A stretch of DNA of 64,000 bases. Origin: Diabrotica undecimpunctata. Lineage: Eukaryota > Arthropoda > Insecta > Coleoptera > Chrysomelidae. This document shows positions 42,235 through 52,974 of the stretch, piece after piece. Numbering within the stretch: the stretch's first letter is position 1; the number at the start of each line of letters is the position of its first letter. The notes beneath the pieces are model-generated. The model worked only from the letters and a program-made list of their open reading frames with translations. It was not told the DNA's origin and did no database searches. Made by a program: the position numbers and the translations under genes. Location: positions 146,472,429 to 146,536,428 of the forward strand of contig NC_092806.1 of NCBI RefSeq assembly GCF_040954645.1, in the 5' to 3' direction.

Positions 42235-44649
42235 ATGTCTCGAGGGAAAAAAATGATAGATATGGCTATAGGTCAAAAACCACAAACTCTAGGTTCAACG
42301 TCAAATTGTGACCCAAATACAGTAGTACACGTTTTAGAAGATGTTCAGTTACAGTATCAACAATTAGGGATGACACCAGAAATTGGTTCTTACATTCCTT
42401 ACCCTAGCTGTACAAGCTCAGTTTATAATGTTGACATTACTCCAGTTACGAGTGAAAATAATTTTATTATAATACCGTCACAAATTGAAAAAGAATATAT
42501 TCCTCCAGTTACTAGTGAAAGTAATTTGATTATACTACCGTCACAAATTGAAAAAGAATACATTACTCAAGTTGTGAGTGAAAATAATTTGATTATAATA
42601 CCGTCACAAATTGAAAAAGATTTTCAAACCACTAATATTTTGATTTCAAAGGATATAAGTAGTTCAGCAATTCAATCAATTGAAAAAATAAGTCATGAAC
42701 CAAGCCTATATTCACTTCAAGCTATTTCTAATACTCCAGATGAAACGCCAAGCGTTATAGACAATATGCACGCTCCGGATGAAAGCATACTACCTCTTGT
42801 TAATTCCAGTCATCAAGTTGTACCCAATTTACCTATATCAGATGACAGTGATACAGAACATAATAAACTTGTGCCTTATTCTGATTCTGACTCAGACTCG
42901 CTTTCTGAAATAAGAAAAAGTTATAAACGAAAGAAACGGTTTCAAGTCAATAAAAAAGATTGGTTTTCGGAAAAGAATAAAGACAGAAGAGAATGTGGTA
43001 AAAGCTATTTTGGAAGACAAAAGAAAGAAGACTACTATAATTACATGAAACCAAAAGAGGCTCGTTCCATCAAACCAAGATGCACTTGTAAAATCGGAAA
43101 GTACAGTACTTTAAAATGTGAAACCATCGACGAAAATTCAAGAAAGGATATTTTTAAACAATTTTGGAGTTTTACTTGGGGAGAAAAAAAAACCCTCGTC
43201 AACGAATGGGTAACCACTATTGAGACAATGCGACCACGAAATCGGAATACCAAAGAGATAACAAAGAGGGCTAATACATTTATTTATCATTTAAAAGTTA
43301 ATAATGAAAAGGTTAAGGTATGTCGAACGATGTTTTTGAACACTTTAGATCTAGGAAGGTGGACTGTAAAATCCTGGAAAAAGGACTTCACAATGCAACC
43401 TCCTAGTATATTGAGGCGTCACAATCAACCATCTAAATCGGTGGTTTCGCAACCCAAACAATCATTATTTCAATTTTTGGATTCTCTTCCTGTAATGGAA
43501 GCGCATTATTGTCGAGCAACATCTCAAAAGTTATATTTATTGCCAGAATGGAAATCGAAAGAAAGTCTTTATCAGTTTTACGTTAACGATTGGTGCAAAA
43601 ACCAAAATATAAAACCTCTTTCCATAGCCTTGTTTTCAAATGAATTTGAAGGCAAAAATTTTGCACTATTCAGACCTAAAAAAGACCAGTGCGAAAAATG
43701 CACCTGTTATAAAGTAGGGACAATTACAGAAGAACAACACAGAGACCATATTGAGAAAGTGAACCAGGCCAGAGAAGAAAAAGATAAAGACAAAAAGGGA
43801 GAAAACTATGTCTTTGCCGTTGATTTGCAGGCAGTGTTAATGGCACCTAAATCGAATGTTAGTACACTGTATTACAAGACTAAGCTACAAGTTCACAATC
43901 TTTGCTTTTTTAATTTAAAAAACAAAGAGGGCAATTGTTTTATTTGGAATGAAGTAGAAGGCGGACTCAATGCTGAAGAATTTGTTTCTATTTGGGTAGA
44001 CTTTTTAGAAAACAATGTAATATCTAATATTGCTAAAGATAAAAATATAACAATTATACTTTATAGTGACGGGTGTACATACCAAAATCGAAATTGTATT
44101 TTATCCAATGCTCTTTTAAATATTGTATTAACGCATACAAATATTACTATTGAACAAAAATTTTTAGAAGTAGATCACACCCAAATGGAGGTGGATTCTA
44201 TGCATTCCACGATAGAACGTCAGCTTAAAAATAAAATCATAAACATACCAGCTGAATACATTTCTATTGTTAAACATGCCCGAAAATTACCAGCCCCATA
44301 TGTTGTAAAATATTTGGAACACACTTACTTTAAAAAATTTGAAAAAATACAATTTTTTAAAAGCATTCGTCCAGGAAGATCTAAAGGAGATCCTAAGGTG
44401 ACCGACATTCGAGCTTTACGTTATGAAAGCAATGGATCCATTCTCTATAAAACTTTTTATAAGGATAAATGGCAACCTTTACCACAAAGAAGATCTTCAC
44501 GATTTTATTCTTGTAAGACTAGTGATTTAACGCAATTGCACCAAAATCGACGTAAAATCACTCTCCGGAAGTTTGAAGACCTGCAGGAAATCAAAAAGAC
44601 TCTTCCATCTGACTATCATAAATATTATGATGATTTACCTCATGAGTAG
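42235..44649 (+). CDS. Putative transposase of the Sola-like element, 804 residues, intact
   Basis: The start is chosen as MSRGKKMIDMAIG, after the splice acceptor. Residues about 68-136 hold three tandem copies of a 23-residue unit (VTSENNFIIIPSQIEKEYI and variants). An acidic stretch with SDDSDTEHNK and SDSDSDSLSE, then a basic KRKKRFQVNKKDWF, follow. The conserved core begins near residue 280 (RCTCKIGKYSTLKCE; VKVCRTMFLNTLDLGRWTVK). It includes HYCRATSQKLYLLPEW and a Cys cluster, FRPKKDQCEKCTCYKVG. Candidate catalytic acids are VFAVDLQAVLMAP, IILYSDGCTYQNRN and VDHTQMEVDSMHSTIERQL. The protein type is common in insect genomes, often unnamed. The frame has no stop or shift over 2.4 kb. Confidence 0.8.
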   Translation: MSRGKKMIDMAIGQKPQTLGSTSNCDPNTVVHVLEDVQLQYQQLGMTPEIGSYIPYPSCTSSVYNVDITPVTSENNFIIIPSQIEKEYIPPVTSESNLIILPSQIEKEYITQVVSENNLIIIPSQIEKDFQTTNILISKDISSSAIQSIEKISHEPSLYSLQAISNTPDETPSVIDNMHAPDESILPLVNSSHQVVPNLPISDDSDTEHNKLVPYSDSDSDSLSEIRKSYKRKKRFQVNKKDWFSEKNKDRRECGKSYFGRQKKEDYYNYMKPKEARSIKPRCTCKIGKYSTLKCETIDENSRKDIFKQFWSFTWGEKKTLVNEWVTTIETMRPRNRNTKEITKRANTFIYHLKVNNEKVKVCRTMFLNTLDLGRWTVKSWKKDFTMQPPSILRRHNQPSKSVVSQPKQSLFQFLDSLPVMEAHYCRATSQKLYLLPEWKSKESLYQFYVNDWCKNQNIKPLSIALFSNEFEGKNFALFRPKKDQCEKCTCYKVGTITEEQHRDHIEKVNQAREEKDKDKKGENYVFAVDLQAVLMAPKSNVSTLYYKTKLQVHNLCFFNLKNKEGNCFIWNEVEGGLNAEEFVSIWVDFLENNVISNIAKDKNITIILYSDGCTYQNRNCILSNALLNIVLTHTNITIEQKFLEVDHTQMEVDSMHSTIERQLKNKIINIPAEYISIVKHARKLPAPYVVKYLEHTYFKKFEKIQFFKSIRPGRSKGDPKVTDIRALRYESNGSILYKTFYKDKWQPLPQRRSSRFYSCKTSDLTQLHQNRRKITLRKFEDLQEIKKTLPSDYHKYYDDLPHE

Positions 44650-45197
44650 GTTATTGTGAAGAATTTAATTATTTTTAAAAGTTTAGTTTTTGTTTAAAAA
44701 ATATGATTGTTTTGTTTCAAGAATTTTTTTATTTTATTTTTCTGTTAAATAAGTTGTCTCTTAATACGATGTTGGTTATTGTTTATAAAATAATCTATAA
44801 TATTGTTTCATGTTTAAAGACTGATTTTGTTGTTAAACATTTGATAATAAATATTTTAATATAGACTGCATTTATCTGATTATTTAATTATAAACCTTAA
44901 CTAAAAATCACATTAAAATGTCATTATGTTCATTGAAGTGTTATAACTGCTAAGTCCTTAATCAAATTTAAACCCCAAAACGAAAAACTGCCAAGTTATT
45001 ATTTTTTGATTTTTTTTACACTGTACTTTAGGTACTCGAGCATTCAAACTTACAAAATGTCTAGAATCATCATAGGAACCAACGGTAATCTTAAAATCTT
45101 GATATGTAAAAAAGAAAAAGTATTATTCAGTTTTTTCTCCCTCCTGTAAACTATGCAAAAATGGACTTAGCAGGATAACAAATTAGGCCGACGATAT

Positions 45198-46132
45198 GAC
45201 ATACATTCGATAGTACATAAAATCTTTTAAGGTTATGTTAAACAATATTTTAAATCATTTTATCTTTTTACACCGAAACAGCAAACTATATTAATTGGTT
45301 AATTTTTTTAATCACATTAACCATAAACCACACACACACACACATGTGTATGTAAGCATCTCCGTTGAACTTATGTAGAGCATGAAGTAAAATACACTCA
45401 AGCATATAACCAAGTAAATGTTTACCGAGGATTCACCGTTAACATCAAATAGCGTAAGATATGAATAAACACATTTTTTTTTGTAAAAGATTATCTTATT
45501 TGTAACTAAGAAAGTAAAGTGAAAACAAGTTTGATTATTTCATCAATTATCCATCTTTAGATGCATTTCATATGAAGGAAAGTTTCAGCTTCAAATAATT
45601 TAAGCCATTAAAATGTGATTATTTTAAACAATAAAAATGTAATGCCTAGTTTTATTGTGCAAAAGATATATCCGGTCTAAGAATGTAAATGATAAGTCTT
45701 TCTGACAATATTGGTATATGTAATACGACATTTTATTGGTAGAAATGAACTCAAAACGTATTGGAAAAATCAATAAAAGGAAGGGTAAGAACTAATGAAA
45801 ACGTGGCGAACTAACAGGCTCGTATTGATTTTTAATTTCTCTTTTCTATAGTGTATTTTTATGTATGAGAGAGTAATAAAACAATAAATTACATATGCAA
45901 ATCCCTAAACTGTTGATACGGGTGACTCAATGAAAAATAGATATTTGTCAACAAGTTTACAGAAGTATATAGGAAAACAATTTTAAATTGACTATGACCA
46001 CCAGGTATAAAGGTTGGAGCAGAATAGAATACAATAGTTTTGAGGGTTACTAATCCCTAAATAAAGTTGCCAGTGTCGGAGTGATGGAGATTAACAGGTA
46101 CTAATGAATTTGCAAGAAATGTAAGATGTTTA
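45198..46132. other. AT-rich sequence without recognised genes
   Basis: Contains a short (CA)n tract at about 45331-45343. It may include the upstream continuation of the hAT remnant, but no hAT motif could be read. Confidence 0.4.
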
Positions 46133-46160
46133 TTTTATTGGTTATATATAACCAATAAAA
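46133..46160. repeat. 28-bp perfect palindrome
   Basis: TTTTATTGGTTATA is followed directly by its reverse complement TATAACCAATAAAA. Confidence 0.85.
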
Positions 46161-46205
46161 GTTTAATAAGTACCTACCTATTTGCAAAATAAAGTTTAAT
46201 TCTTT

Positions 46206-46233
46206 AGATAAAATAAAACGTTTTATTTTATCT
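46206..46233. repeat. Second 28-bp perfect palindrome
   Basis: AGATAAAATAAAAC is followed directly by its reverse complement GTTTTATTTTATCT, 45 bp after the first palindrome and 212 bp before the DD82E transposase frame. Confidence 0.85.
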
Positions 46234-46445
46234 GAAATGAGTGCATTCCACGAAGTAAGGGTTTCAACAATCAAACATTCAATTTTTTAATTCCAGGAAT
46301 CTACGACAGTAATTGACTAGATAATTACCTTCTAAACTTATTCCACAGAAAATGTGATAGTGGATTTTTCCATTTTGTAGGAAGGTCCAAGTGGCGTATT
46401 CAAAATTCTTAACAGTTCACTAAAAGTAGGTACTTCAGTTGCAAG

Positions 46446-47798
46446 GTGCAGTTTATTGTGTATACTAGTGTTATGGAAAATTTGGAAGTGCCGTGTAAAC
46501 GCCGAAAAATTGGCGCTTTAACAGTTAATGAAAAAACATTAATATTTAATTGTTTTAAATCATTTACAGACAAACGTTTATGTGAAAGTGTTGATGAGAC
46601 CGTTGAGTTAGTTAGCAGTACACTTGGTGTTGGGAAATCTACGATTTACAGAGTTATTAAAGAAGAGAAATGTGGTAGTTTTCAAATGCCACGTAATGGT
46701 CCAGGGAAACCAAAATTTAAAATAGAATATCATTTTAAAGAAGAGTATGAATTCTTCTTTAGACAAGAATTTCCAACATTGGATAAAGTTCTTGTCTCAG
46801 TTCGAGATGATAAGGATTACCCAGAAATGAGTCGAAGTACGTTATGGAAACTTTTAAAAGAAATAGGCTTCCGCTGGAAAAAGAATCCCAGAAAGTCTAT
46901 TTTATTAGAAAGAAGCGATATTGTCATATGGAGAAGACATTTTCTAAAAACCATAAAGGAAATGAGAAACCAAAAAAGAAAAATATTTTATCTTGATGAA
47001 ACATGGATCAACGAGGGTCATACACCAAATAAATTTTGGCAGGATGAAACTGTTACAAGTCAAAGGCACGCTTTTGTAAATAACTTATCTACTGGTTTAA
47101 ACCCACCATCAGGAAAGGGACGCAGGCTGATAATAGTACACATTGGCAGTTCAGACGGTTTTGTTGAAGGTGGTTTATTAACTTTTGAATCAACTCGTAC
47201 CGGTGACTACCATGAAGACATGAACGCTGATGTCTTTCAAGAATGGTTCGAACAAATGATAGATCTTCTTCCTAAGAACTGTGTAATAGTAATGGATAAT
47301 GCAAGTTATCACTCCAGACTTATAGAAGGACTGCCCACAACCAAGTGGTTAAAAAAAGACTTGCAGAATTGGCTGAGTTCAAAAAATATTACGTACCATC
47401 CCGGATCTATAAGAAAGGAATTTTATTCGTTGTGTGCCCTTCATAAAGAAAAATTTAAAAAATACGAAATTGATGAAATTGCCAAAAATCGTGGAATGAC
47501 AGTACTTAGATCCCCACCATATCATTGTGAATTAAACCCGATTGAACTGGTATGGGCACAGATAAAGAGTGAAGTTTCAAGAAAAAATACCACTTTTAAA
47601 ATTAATGATGTTAAACAGTTGTTTTTGGAGGCCGTAAATAATGTAAAACCTAAAAACTGGGAAAAGGCAGTAAATCACACTATTAAAGAAGAGGAAAAAA
47701 TGTGGAAGCTGGACAATATTACTGATAAAATGATCGAGCCAGTTATTATAAATCTTGGTTCTGAAAGTTCATCTTCTGAATCTGATTTGGATTTGTAA
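46446..47798 (+). CDS. Intact IS630-Tc1-mariner-type transposase, DD82E
   Basis: The 450-residue frame is open throughout; MENLEVPCKRRK at codon 10 (46473) is an alternative start. Residues about 20-75 form a helix-turn-helix (VELVSSTLGVGKSTIYRVIK) and 95-150 a second DNA-binding region (YPEMSRSTLWKLLKEIGFRW). The catalytic triad is D in KIFYLDETWINEG, D in NCVIVMDNASYHS and E in PYHCELNPIELVWAQIK. I count 82 residues between the second D and the E. That spacing matches the group described as DD82E (Sailor), as far as I recall. The C-terminus is acidic and Ser-rich (LGSESSSSESDLDL). No terminal inverted repeats could be found near it, so it is either an active element with distant ends or a captured host gene. 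Confidence 0.85.
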   Translation: MQFIVYTSVMENLEVPCKRRKIGALTVNEKTLIFNCFKSFTDKRLCESVDETVELVSSTLGVGKSTIYRVIKEEKCGSFQMPRNGPGKPKFKIEYHFKEEYEFFFRQEFPTLDKVLVSVRDDKDYPEMSRSTLWKLLKEIGFRWKKNPRKSILLERSDIVIWRRHFLKTIKEMRNQKRKIFYLDETWINEGHTPNKFWQDETVTSQRHAFVNNLSTGLNPPSGKGRRLIIVHIGSSDGFVEGGLLTFESTRTGDYHEDMNADVFQEWFEQMIDLLPKNCVIVMDNASYHSRLIEGLPTTKWLKKDLQNWLSSKNITYHPGSIRKEFYSLCALHKEKFKKYEIDEIAKNRGMTVLRSPPYHCELNPIELVWAQIKSEVSRKNTTFKINDVKQLFLEAVNNVKPKNWEKAVNHTIKEEEKMWKLDNITDKMIEPVIINLGSESSSSESDLDL

Positions 47799-48234
47799 CA
47801 AGTAGCTGTAAGTTTTATATTAATATTTTTATTCATCTATTTAACATACCTTAGACGGTTTTAAAAACTCTTTTTCTCTTTTGTAATTTTTAAAAATTAA
47901 AAAAAAAGTGAATTTTTTAAAACCCTTTTTAATGTAGGCCAGTCAGTTCTAATATAGTGTGTGATAAAAGAGGTCACTTTTGTTTACATACACATAACAC
48001 TTTATAACACTGAAATAATTCATTTATTTTTTACAATTATTCAAAGTAATTTTTCAATTAATCTTGAGCACGCCCATGGAGTGGTCGGAGGTACCAGTTA
48101 AAATTATGCTAATTACTCTCTCGTTCATAAAAATAAACTATAATTGTCAATGATGTTTTTAAAAATTATACCAAACATCTTCACGATTTTCCTTCTAATA
48201 ATAAAACGCATTATTATATTCTTCTTCTTAAAGT
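47799..48234. other. AT-rich 3' flank of the DD82E gene
   Basis: No frame. No inverted match to the upstream flank was found by eye. Confidence 0.4.
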
Positions 48235-48460
48235 TCCCTCTCCTCAATGGAGGTTGGCTACTACAATTGCAAACTCCTCACTGTATTCAGTTGTTCTCAT
48301 TGGCTGTTCAAAAATTTAGCTTCTTCCAGTTTCCTTCCTGTTTTTTTCTTCCTAGTCCTCTTGTTTCCTCGATCTTCCCTTTTACTATTAGTTGAGCATA
48401 TTTGTACTTATTATTTCTCAGTATATGGTCCCATAGCGCCATAATAATAAGATTAAGCAA
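48235..48460 (-). pseudogene. Eroded LINE C-terminal tail
   Basis: Minus-strand frames give pieces such as GKREDRGNKRTRKKKTGRKL and IVVANLH after stops. It starts with the AAGAAGAAG-type tail in reverse (48219-48230), like the RTE-like LINEs elsewhere. Weak but consistent in order and orientation. Confidence 0.45.
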
Positions 48461-48539
48461 AACTATAATATAGAATCAACAGCCATTAAGACTATCTAAC
48501 AACAAAACAAACTGGGAACAATTTAAACACTGGGAAAAC

Positions 48540-50165
48540 ACCATTAATCAAAATTTAACGTTATATCTCCGAATAAAAGAATCTGATGAGCTGAATCGGC
48601 TGTAATACAAAATGCTGCTTGGAAATCTACTCATATAAGTAAAAAAGGGTAATCCTGAAGACAACAATGTGCCATTACATATCAAACAAATTCTAACCGA
48701 AAAAAGGAGAGGCACGCAAAATGGCAAAGGTCCCGAAATCCACTCGATAAGACACAGCTTAATAGACTAACCCACCAGCTAATGCTTGTAATGACACCTT
48801 TAATTTTTATATTAACAATCTCTTTCCAGATGACCACTCTGAAAATACATATGGAGAACAACTAAAAAATTTAAGAAACCGACACTACCAATTCCTCCAA
48901 TAAGAAAACCTGATAGAAGTTGGACGCAGACTGACAATGAAACCTAATGCATTTGCAGAATATTTAGAAAATATATATTCTCCAAATATAGATCTAAACA
49001 TAAATGATGATGTAGTTAGCGAATATCTAAATGCACCCTGCCAACTATCACCCCCAATAAGAGGTAGTAGTGAGTACCAACTCTCACAAAGCTCCAGGAT
49101 ACGATTTAATCGATGGAAGAATCCTAAAAATCTACCCAGGAAAGCAGTTATCATGCTTACTATTATCTAGAATCGAATGCTGCAGTTAAGCCATTTTTAA
49201 TTAAGTGGAAATATGCTCATATTATAATGATTGGAAAGCCAGGTGAATTATCTACAGAACTTTCTTCCGATAAGCTTGTTACCCTTGATGTCCAAGGTAC
49301 TTGAAAGACTCCTGCTAAATAGAATAAGCGAAACTGCACCACTCGAAACATAATACCCGAACATCAGTTTGGTTTTCGTCAAAAATATTCAACAATCCAA
49401 CAGCGTCATAGAATAGTAAATAAAATTAAGAAAAGTTTTTCTTTGTCTCAGTATTTCTCGATATTAAGCAGGCTTTTGAGAAAGTCTGGCGAAACGGTTT
49501 GTTATATAAATTAAAATCTTTACCGCTTAGAGATATGTACCGGATCCTGAAGCCCTATAATAACGAACGTTCGTTCCAACTAAAAATCAAGAACGATTTC
49601 TCAACTTATTACTCAATGCAGTCCGGAGTTCCCCAGGGAAGTGTCCTCGGTCCCTTTCTGTACCTAATCTTTACTGCTGACAGACCTATTACAGATGACG
49701 TCACAGTGGCTTTGTGAACTTGTGAAGCTCACCTGGTAGCAACACATTAACGCCAAAAAACTCAGCTCAATATAAAATTAAAACAAATGAATTGGTTACT
49801 TGGCAGAAAGTCACAACTGTCATTGGAAAACAAAATACTGCTTTACAAAGTCATACTAATACCAATATACAATGTACGGCGTAAAACTCTGGGGCTGTAG
49901 CAAGCCTTCAAATACAAAAATTTTGGAGACCTTTCAATCAGAAACATTGCGAATGATAGCTAACGCCCCTTGGTATGTGAGCAATGCTACCATCCACAAT
50001 GACCTAGGAGCACCAACCGTAAAAGATATATCACTCCACGCAAAAAAGGCCAAAATTCTTAATTCAACCCACCACAGCCAAATTATCAGTGAATTATGTC
50101 AGCCACTAATGGAGGAACGAAGACTGAAGATGACTTGGCCAGAAAACCTGCTTACATAGGTGAAA
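48540..50165 (+). pseudogene. Jockey-type LINE, heavily decayed
   Basis: The linker and RT read in mixed frames: SDELNRL, LNAPCQLSPPIRGSSEYQLS, RPISLLPLMSKVLERLLLNR with PISLL changes, and PEHQFGFRQKYSTIQQ. Then come a degenerate FLDIKQAFEKVW, GLLYKLKSLPLRDMYRILKP, SGVPQGSVLGPFLYLIFTAD (49621-49685) and the post-RT block MYGVKLWGCSKPSNTKILET, then SETLRMIANAPWYVSNATIH. GVPQGSVLGP..Y.I+T.D and WG......I...Q.+.LR.I are Jockey-clade hallmarks. The YADD segment is deleted after 49690. Confidence 0.8.
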
Positions 50166-50289
50166 ATTGAGAACTGTCGCTGCACGGTATCCAAATTAAG
50201 TCAATATTGTCATCACATTTACTAATTACTCAATGTACTGTTTATGAGTAAATTGTAAATATGCATTTATAAATAAAAGAAAAGTATAT

Positions 50290-50935
50290 GGTCTAGATAT
50301 AATGTTTTCCTAACTTTGGATGTATTGAAACGTTCTCGTTCCTGGCCTTTTCTATGCAGCAGTTCTTCCTTAGAGGTATGCAATGTCCATGAAATCTTGA
50401 GGATCCTCCGCTAATTACATTTCAAAGGCCTGCAATTTATTTACGGTTGATGTTTTAAGGGTCTACGTCATAACCGCATAGGGGCGGGGGAATCGAGCAG
50501 ACGTAGCATTTTGGTAAAAGTAATCGAGTTTTGTTATTCGAGAATCACATAGGAGTGTTTTAACTTTTTCAAAAGATTTTCACGCCTGTTCTTTTCTTGT
50601 TCCTATTTGTATATCTAGATCCAACATCCCAGGTACTTAAACTTGTTGACCTGTTTTAAAATGTGCCCGTCTATTATGTAATGTTGAGGTATATTTTGAT
50701 TTTATCGTATTGAAATCGCTTTAGTTTTTCTAATGTTTATTTACATACCGAATTGCTCACAAACCTAGTTGATCTTATCTAGAATCTTTGTAGAGCCAAG
50801 TCTAAATACGCGTCTCAATACCGTATCATCGGCATATATGATGCTATTGATGTTTACGTCGTTTACCTTGTACGATACAACACATTCTTGTCTAACTCCT
50901 CTTCTAATATCTAGGATAACCCGGGGTGGAACGGG
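50290..50935 (-). pseudogene. LINE RT palm and C-terminal fragment
   Basis: Minus strand from 50930: ILDIRRGVRQECVVSYKVND, NSIIYADDTVLRRVF, VCEQFGM, INIRKTKAISIR, FKYLGCWI, then RRILKISWTLHTSKEELLHR in broken frames. The YADD motif is kept but about six stops interrupt. It abuts the pogo3 left end. Confidence 0.75.
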
Positions 50936-52830
50936 GTACCGGGGCAGAATGGGAAACCGACGTGATATTACCTACAAATGACATAGACGCGCGAATATCA
51001 CACACGTTCGTCACGTCGAGTCGTATGAAGTAGTCGTTGTCAGTCTGGGAGTACGCATAGTTGGTGTTTTATCGGAGATCAAAGAAGAAACCTTTAAATT
51101 CTAATTTTTTCGTTATGTCGCTAAGGTAATTATACTGTTTACTATTCTTTTTTTCAAAATTAGCCTTACATGTTTGTTTCAATATACTTTTAGCTCTCTA
51201 AAACTGTAGTAGTGACTCGCGTCCAATAAACATAACCTATTATAACACTGATGTTTCTAGGAACAATGGGTGGGGCACAATGGGGTACACCCCATTCCGC
51301 CCCCGATTATATTTAGTATTGATAAATATTTTTCGGAAATAGCTATGGGATTTTTTAATCTGCTTAATTAAATTCTGAACAAGCATGAATTAGATGCCAC
51401 TAGAAGTTTTCACTGTGATGAACCGGGTATTAACGTGGTTCTCAAACAGTTTTCGAAAATAATAGCTGTTAGAGGACAACGTCAAGTAGGTGTCTTAAGT
51501 TCTACTGAAAGAGGCACCACTGTCACAGCCGAAATATGTTGCTTAGCTGCTGTATGTTACATGCCCCCCAATGTTAATATTTCCGCGAAAAAAGAAACAA
51601 CGTGAATTTGAAACAGGTCTCCCACCAGGAGGCTGGGCTGAAATTAGCGACGCTGGTTGGATTACTGCAGAGATTTTCGTAAAATGACTACAACAGTTCA
51701 TTCTGTTTTATAAAGTGACGAAAGAACACCCAGTTCTGTTACTTCTTGACGGGCATACATCACACACCAAATTCAACCACTTGACGTTACATTCATGAAG
51801 CATTTGAGCTTGTATTATGAGGATGAAATAAGGAAGTGGCTTAGGTCGCATCCAGGGAGAGTGGTTCAGCTTTTCGACATATCAACACTTTTTGACCAGG
51901 CTTTCTTAAATGCAGCAAATAGGAGAACCGCCATTAATGGCTTTAAAAAATCTGATATCTGGCCATCCAATATAAATAAATTCACCGATGATGATTTTCT
52001 ACCATCAGCAACAACAGATATTTCCTTGGAAAATCCTGTTGGCAGTACAGGAAACATCGCCGGCTATGACAGAGACATCTGACTCAACGCCAACTGCACC
52101 AGTACAGAAGCATTTCTCCTCACCCCATGTTCATCCCACACCCGTAGTTGATAATCCTGTCAAAAGTAATCCATCCTTACCGACAATTGACGAAAATCTT
52201 CCCCCACCAGTGAATGTCCCTAAGCCCGGATGTTCTTGGATGCCCGATTCCCCTGGTCGTACTAACGCCGACACACATTTTTTAGTCACGTCGTCAAGAG
52301 ACCTAATTCCGTTGCCAAAAGTTAAAACCGGAACAAAAAGAGCTGTAAAAAAGCGTGGACAGACTGCTGTCCTTACCGCCTCACCTTATAAGGTTGAACT
52401 GGAAGAATCTTTAAAAAAAGATGCAAGCTATAAAGGAGGCTAAAGAGAAAAAAATTAAACAGAGATTAATGTTTAAAAATGATGAAAACAAACCCAGAGA
52501 AATTGAAACTCACTCAAAGAAAAATGAAAGAAAATAAGAAAAAACAGGTTAAAACTAAGGCAAAGAAACAAAAAATATCTGAAACTGAATCCGAAGATAG
52601 CGCAGAAGAAGAAGATGCGGCCTGCTTGTATTGTCATGATTACTACTCTAAGTCCAATGAAGGCTGGTGTTCTTGTAGCATTTGTAAGAAATGGGCATAT
52701 CTAGTATGTGCTGGTTTAGATAGTGACGATGATGAAAGCGTTGTCGTCTGTGAACTTTGCCAATGATATTAGCTATAGTATGGGGCACCCCATTGTGCCC
52801 CGGGGGTGTGACAGAATGGGAAATTTCCCT
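50935..52830 (+). mobile_element. pogo-type element (pogo3) with G-rich subterminal repeats
   Basis: Left sequence has GGGGTACCGGGGCAGAATGGG-type blocks at 50930-50955 and again, as GTGGGGCACAATGGGGTACA, at 51271-51290. The right end has GGGGCACCCCATTGTGCCCC and GACAGAATGGG at 52780-52820. The shared core is GGGGCA(C/G)AATGGGG in both orientations, a subterminal repeat design like that of pogo1 but a different sequence. Exact ends and TA flanks could not be fixed. Confidence 0.6.
51361..52766 (+). pseudogene. pogo-type transposase with PHD-like finger (pogo3)
   Basis: The DDE part is broken: ELDATRSFHCDEPGINVVLK (first D), QREFETGLPPGGWAEISDAG with shift, HPVLLLLDGHTSHTKF with stop (second D), a short deletion, then QPLDVTFMKHLSLYYEDEIR (third D). 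The frame 51795-52082 continues FKKSDIWPSNINKFTDDDFL. The next frame (52060-52443) is Pro/Ser-rich with PKPGCSWMPDSPGR and SRDLIPLPKVKTGTKR. The last frame (52479-52766) is Lys-rich and ends in a zinc finger, CLYCHDYYSKSNEGWCSCSI then CKKWAYLVCAG and CELC. It is a PHD-like pattern with the usual His replaced by Tyr. The N-terminal helix-turn-helix is absent. Confidence 0.8.
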
Positions 52831-52974
52831 TTATTTTTGTACTGCACATTTTTCTCAGAAACGTTTGTTTTTTATAACTTTAGCTATATTTTCCTTGTAA
52901 AGAAATAAATAAATAAACATAGGATTTGTCAAACTAAACAGGGCTTTGGCTCTGAAATTAAACTGATCATGTCT

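Larger units (their letters stand above)
41284..45193 (+). mobile_element. Intact Sola-like DNA transposon
   Basis: Ends are inverted copies: CGTCGGCCTAATGCGTTAAC on the left and, reversed, CGTCGGCCTAATTTGTTATC on the right, both continuing CTGCTAAGTCCATTTTT. ATAT flanks both sides (41280-41283, 45194-45197), a 4-bp duplication as in Sola elements. The 3.9-kb body holds one long gene, 42235-44649. Inner near-copies of the tip occur (TGCTAAGTCCTTAATCAAAT near 44948 and a reversed relative near 41700-41760). It interrupts the hAT remnant at 41279. Superfamily assignment rests on the 4-bp duplication and protein type and is tentative. Confidence 0.8.
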
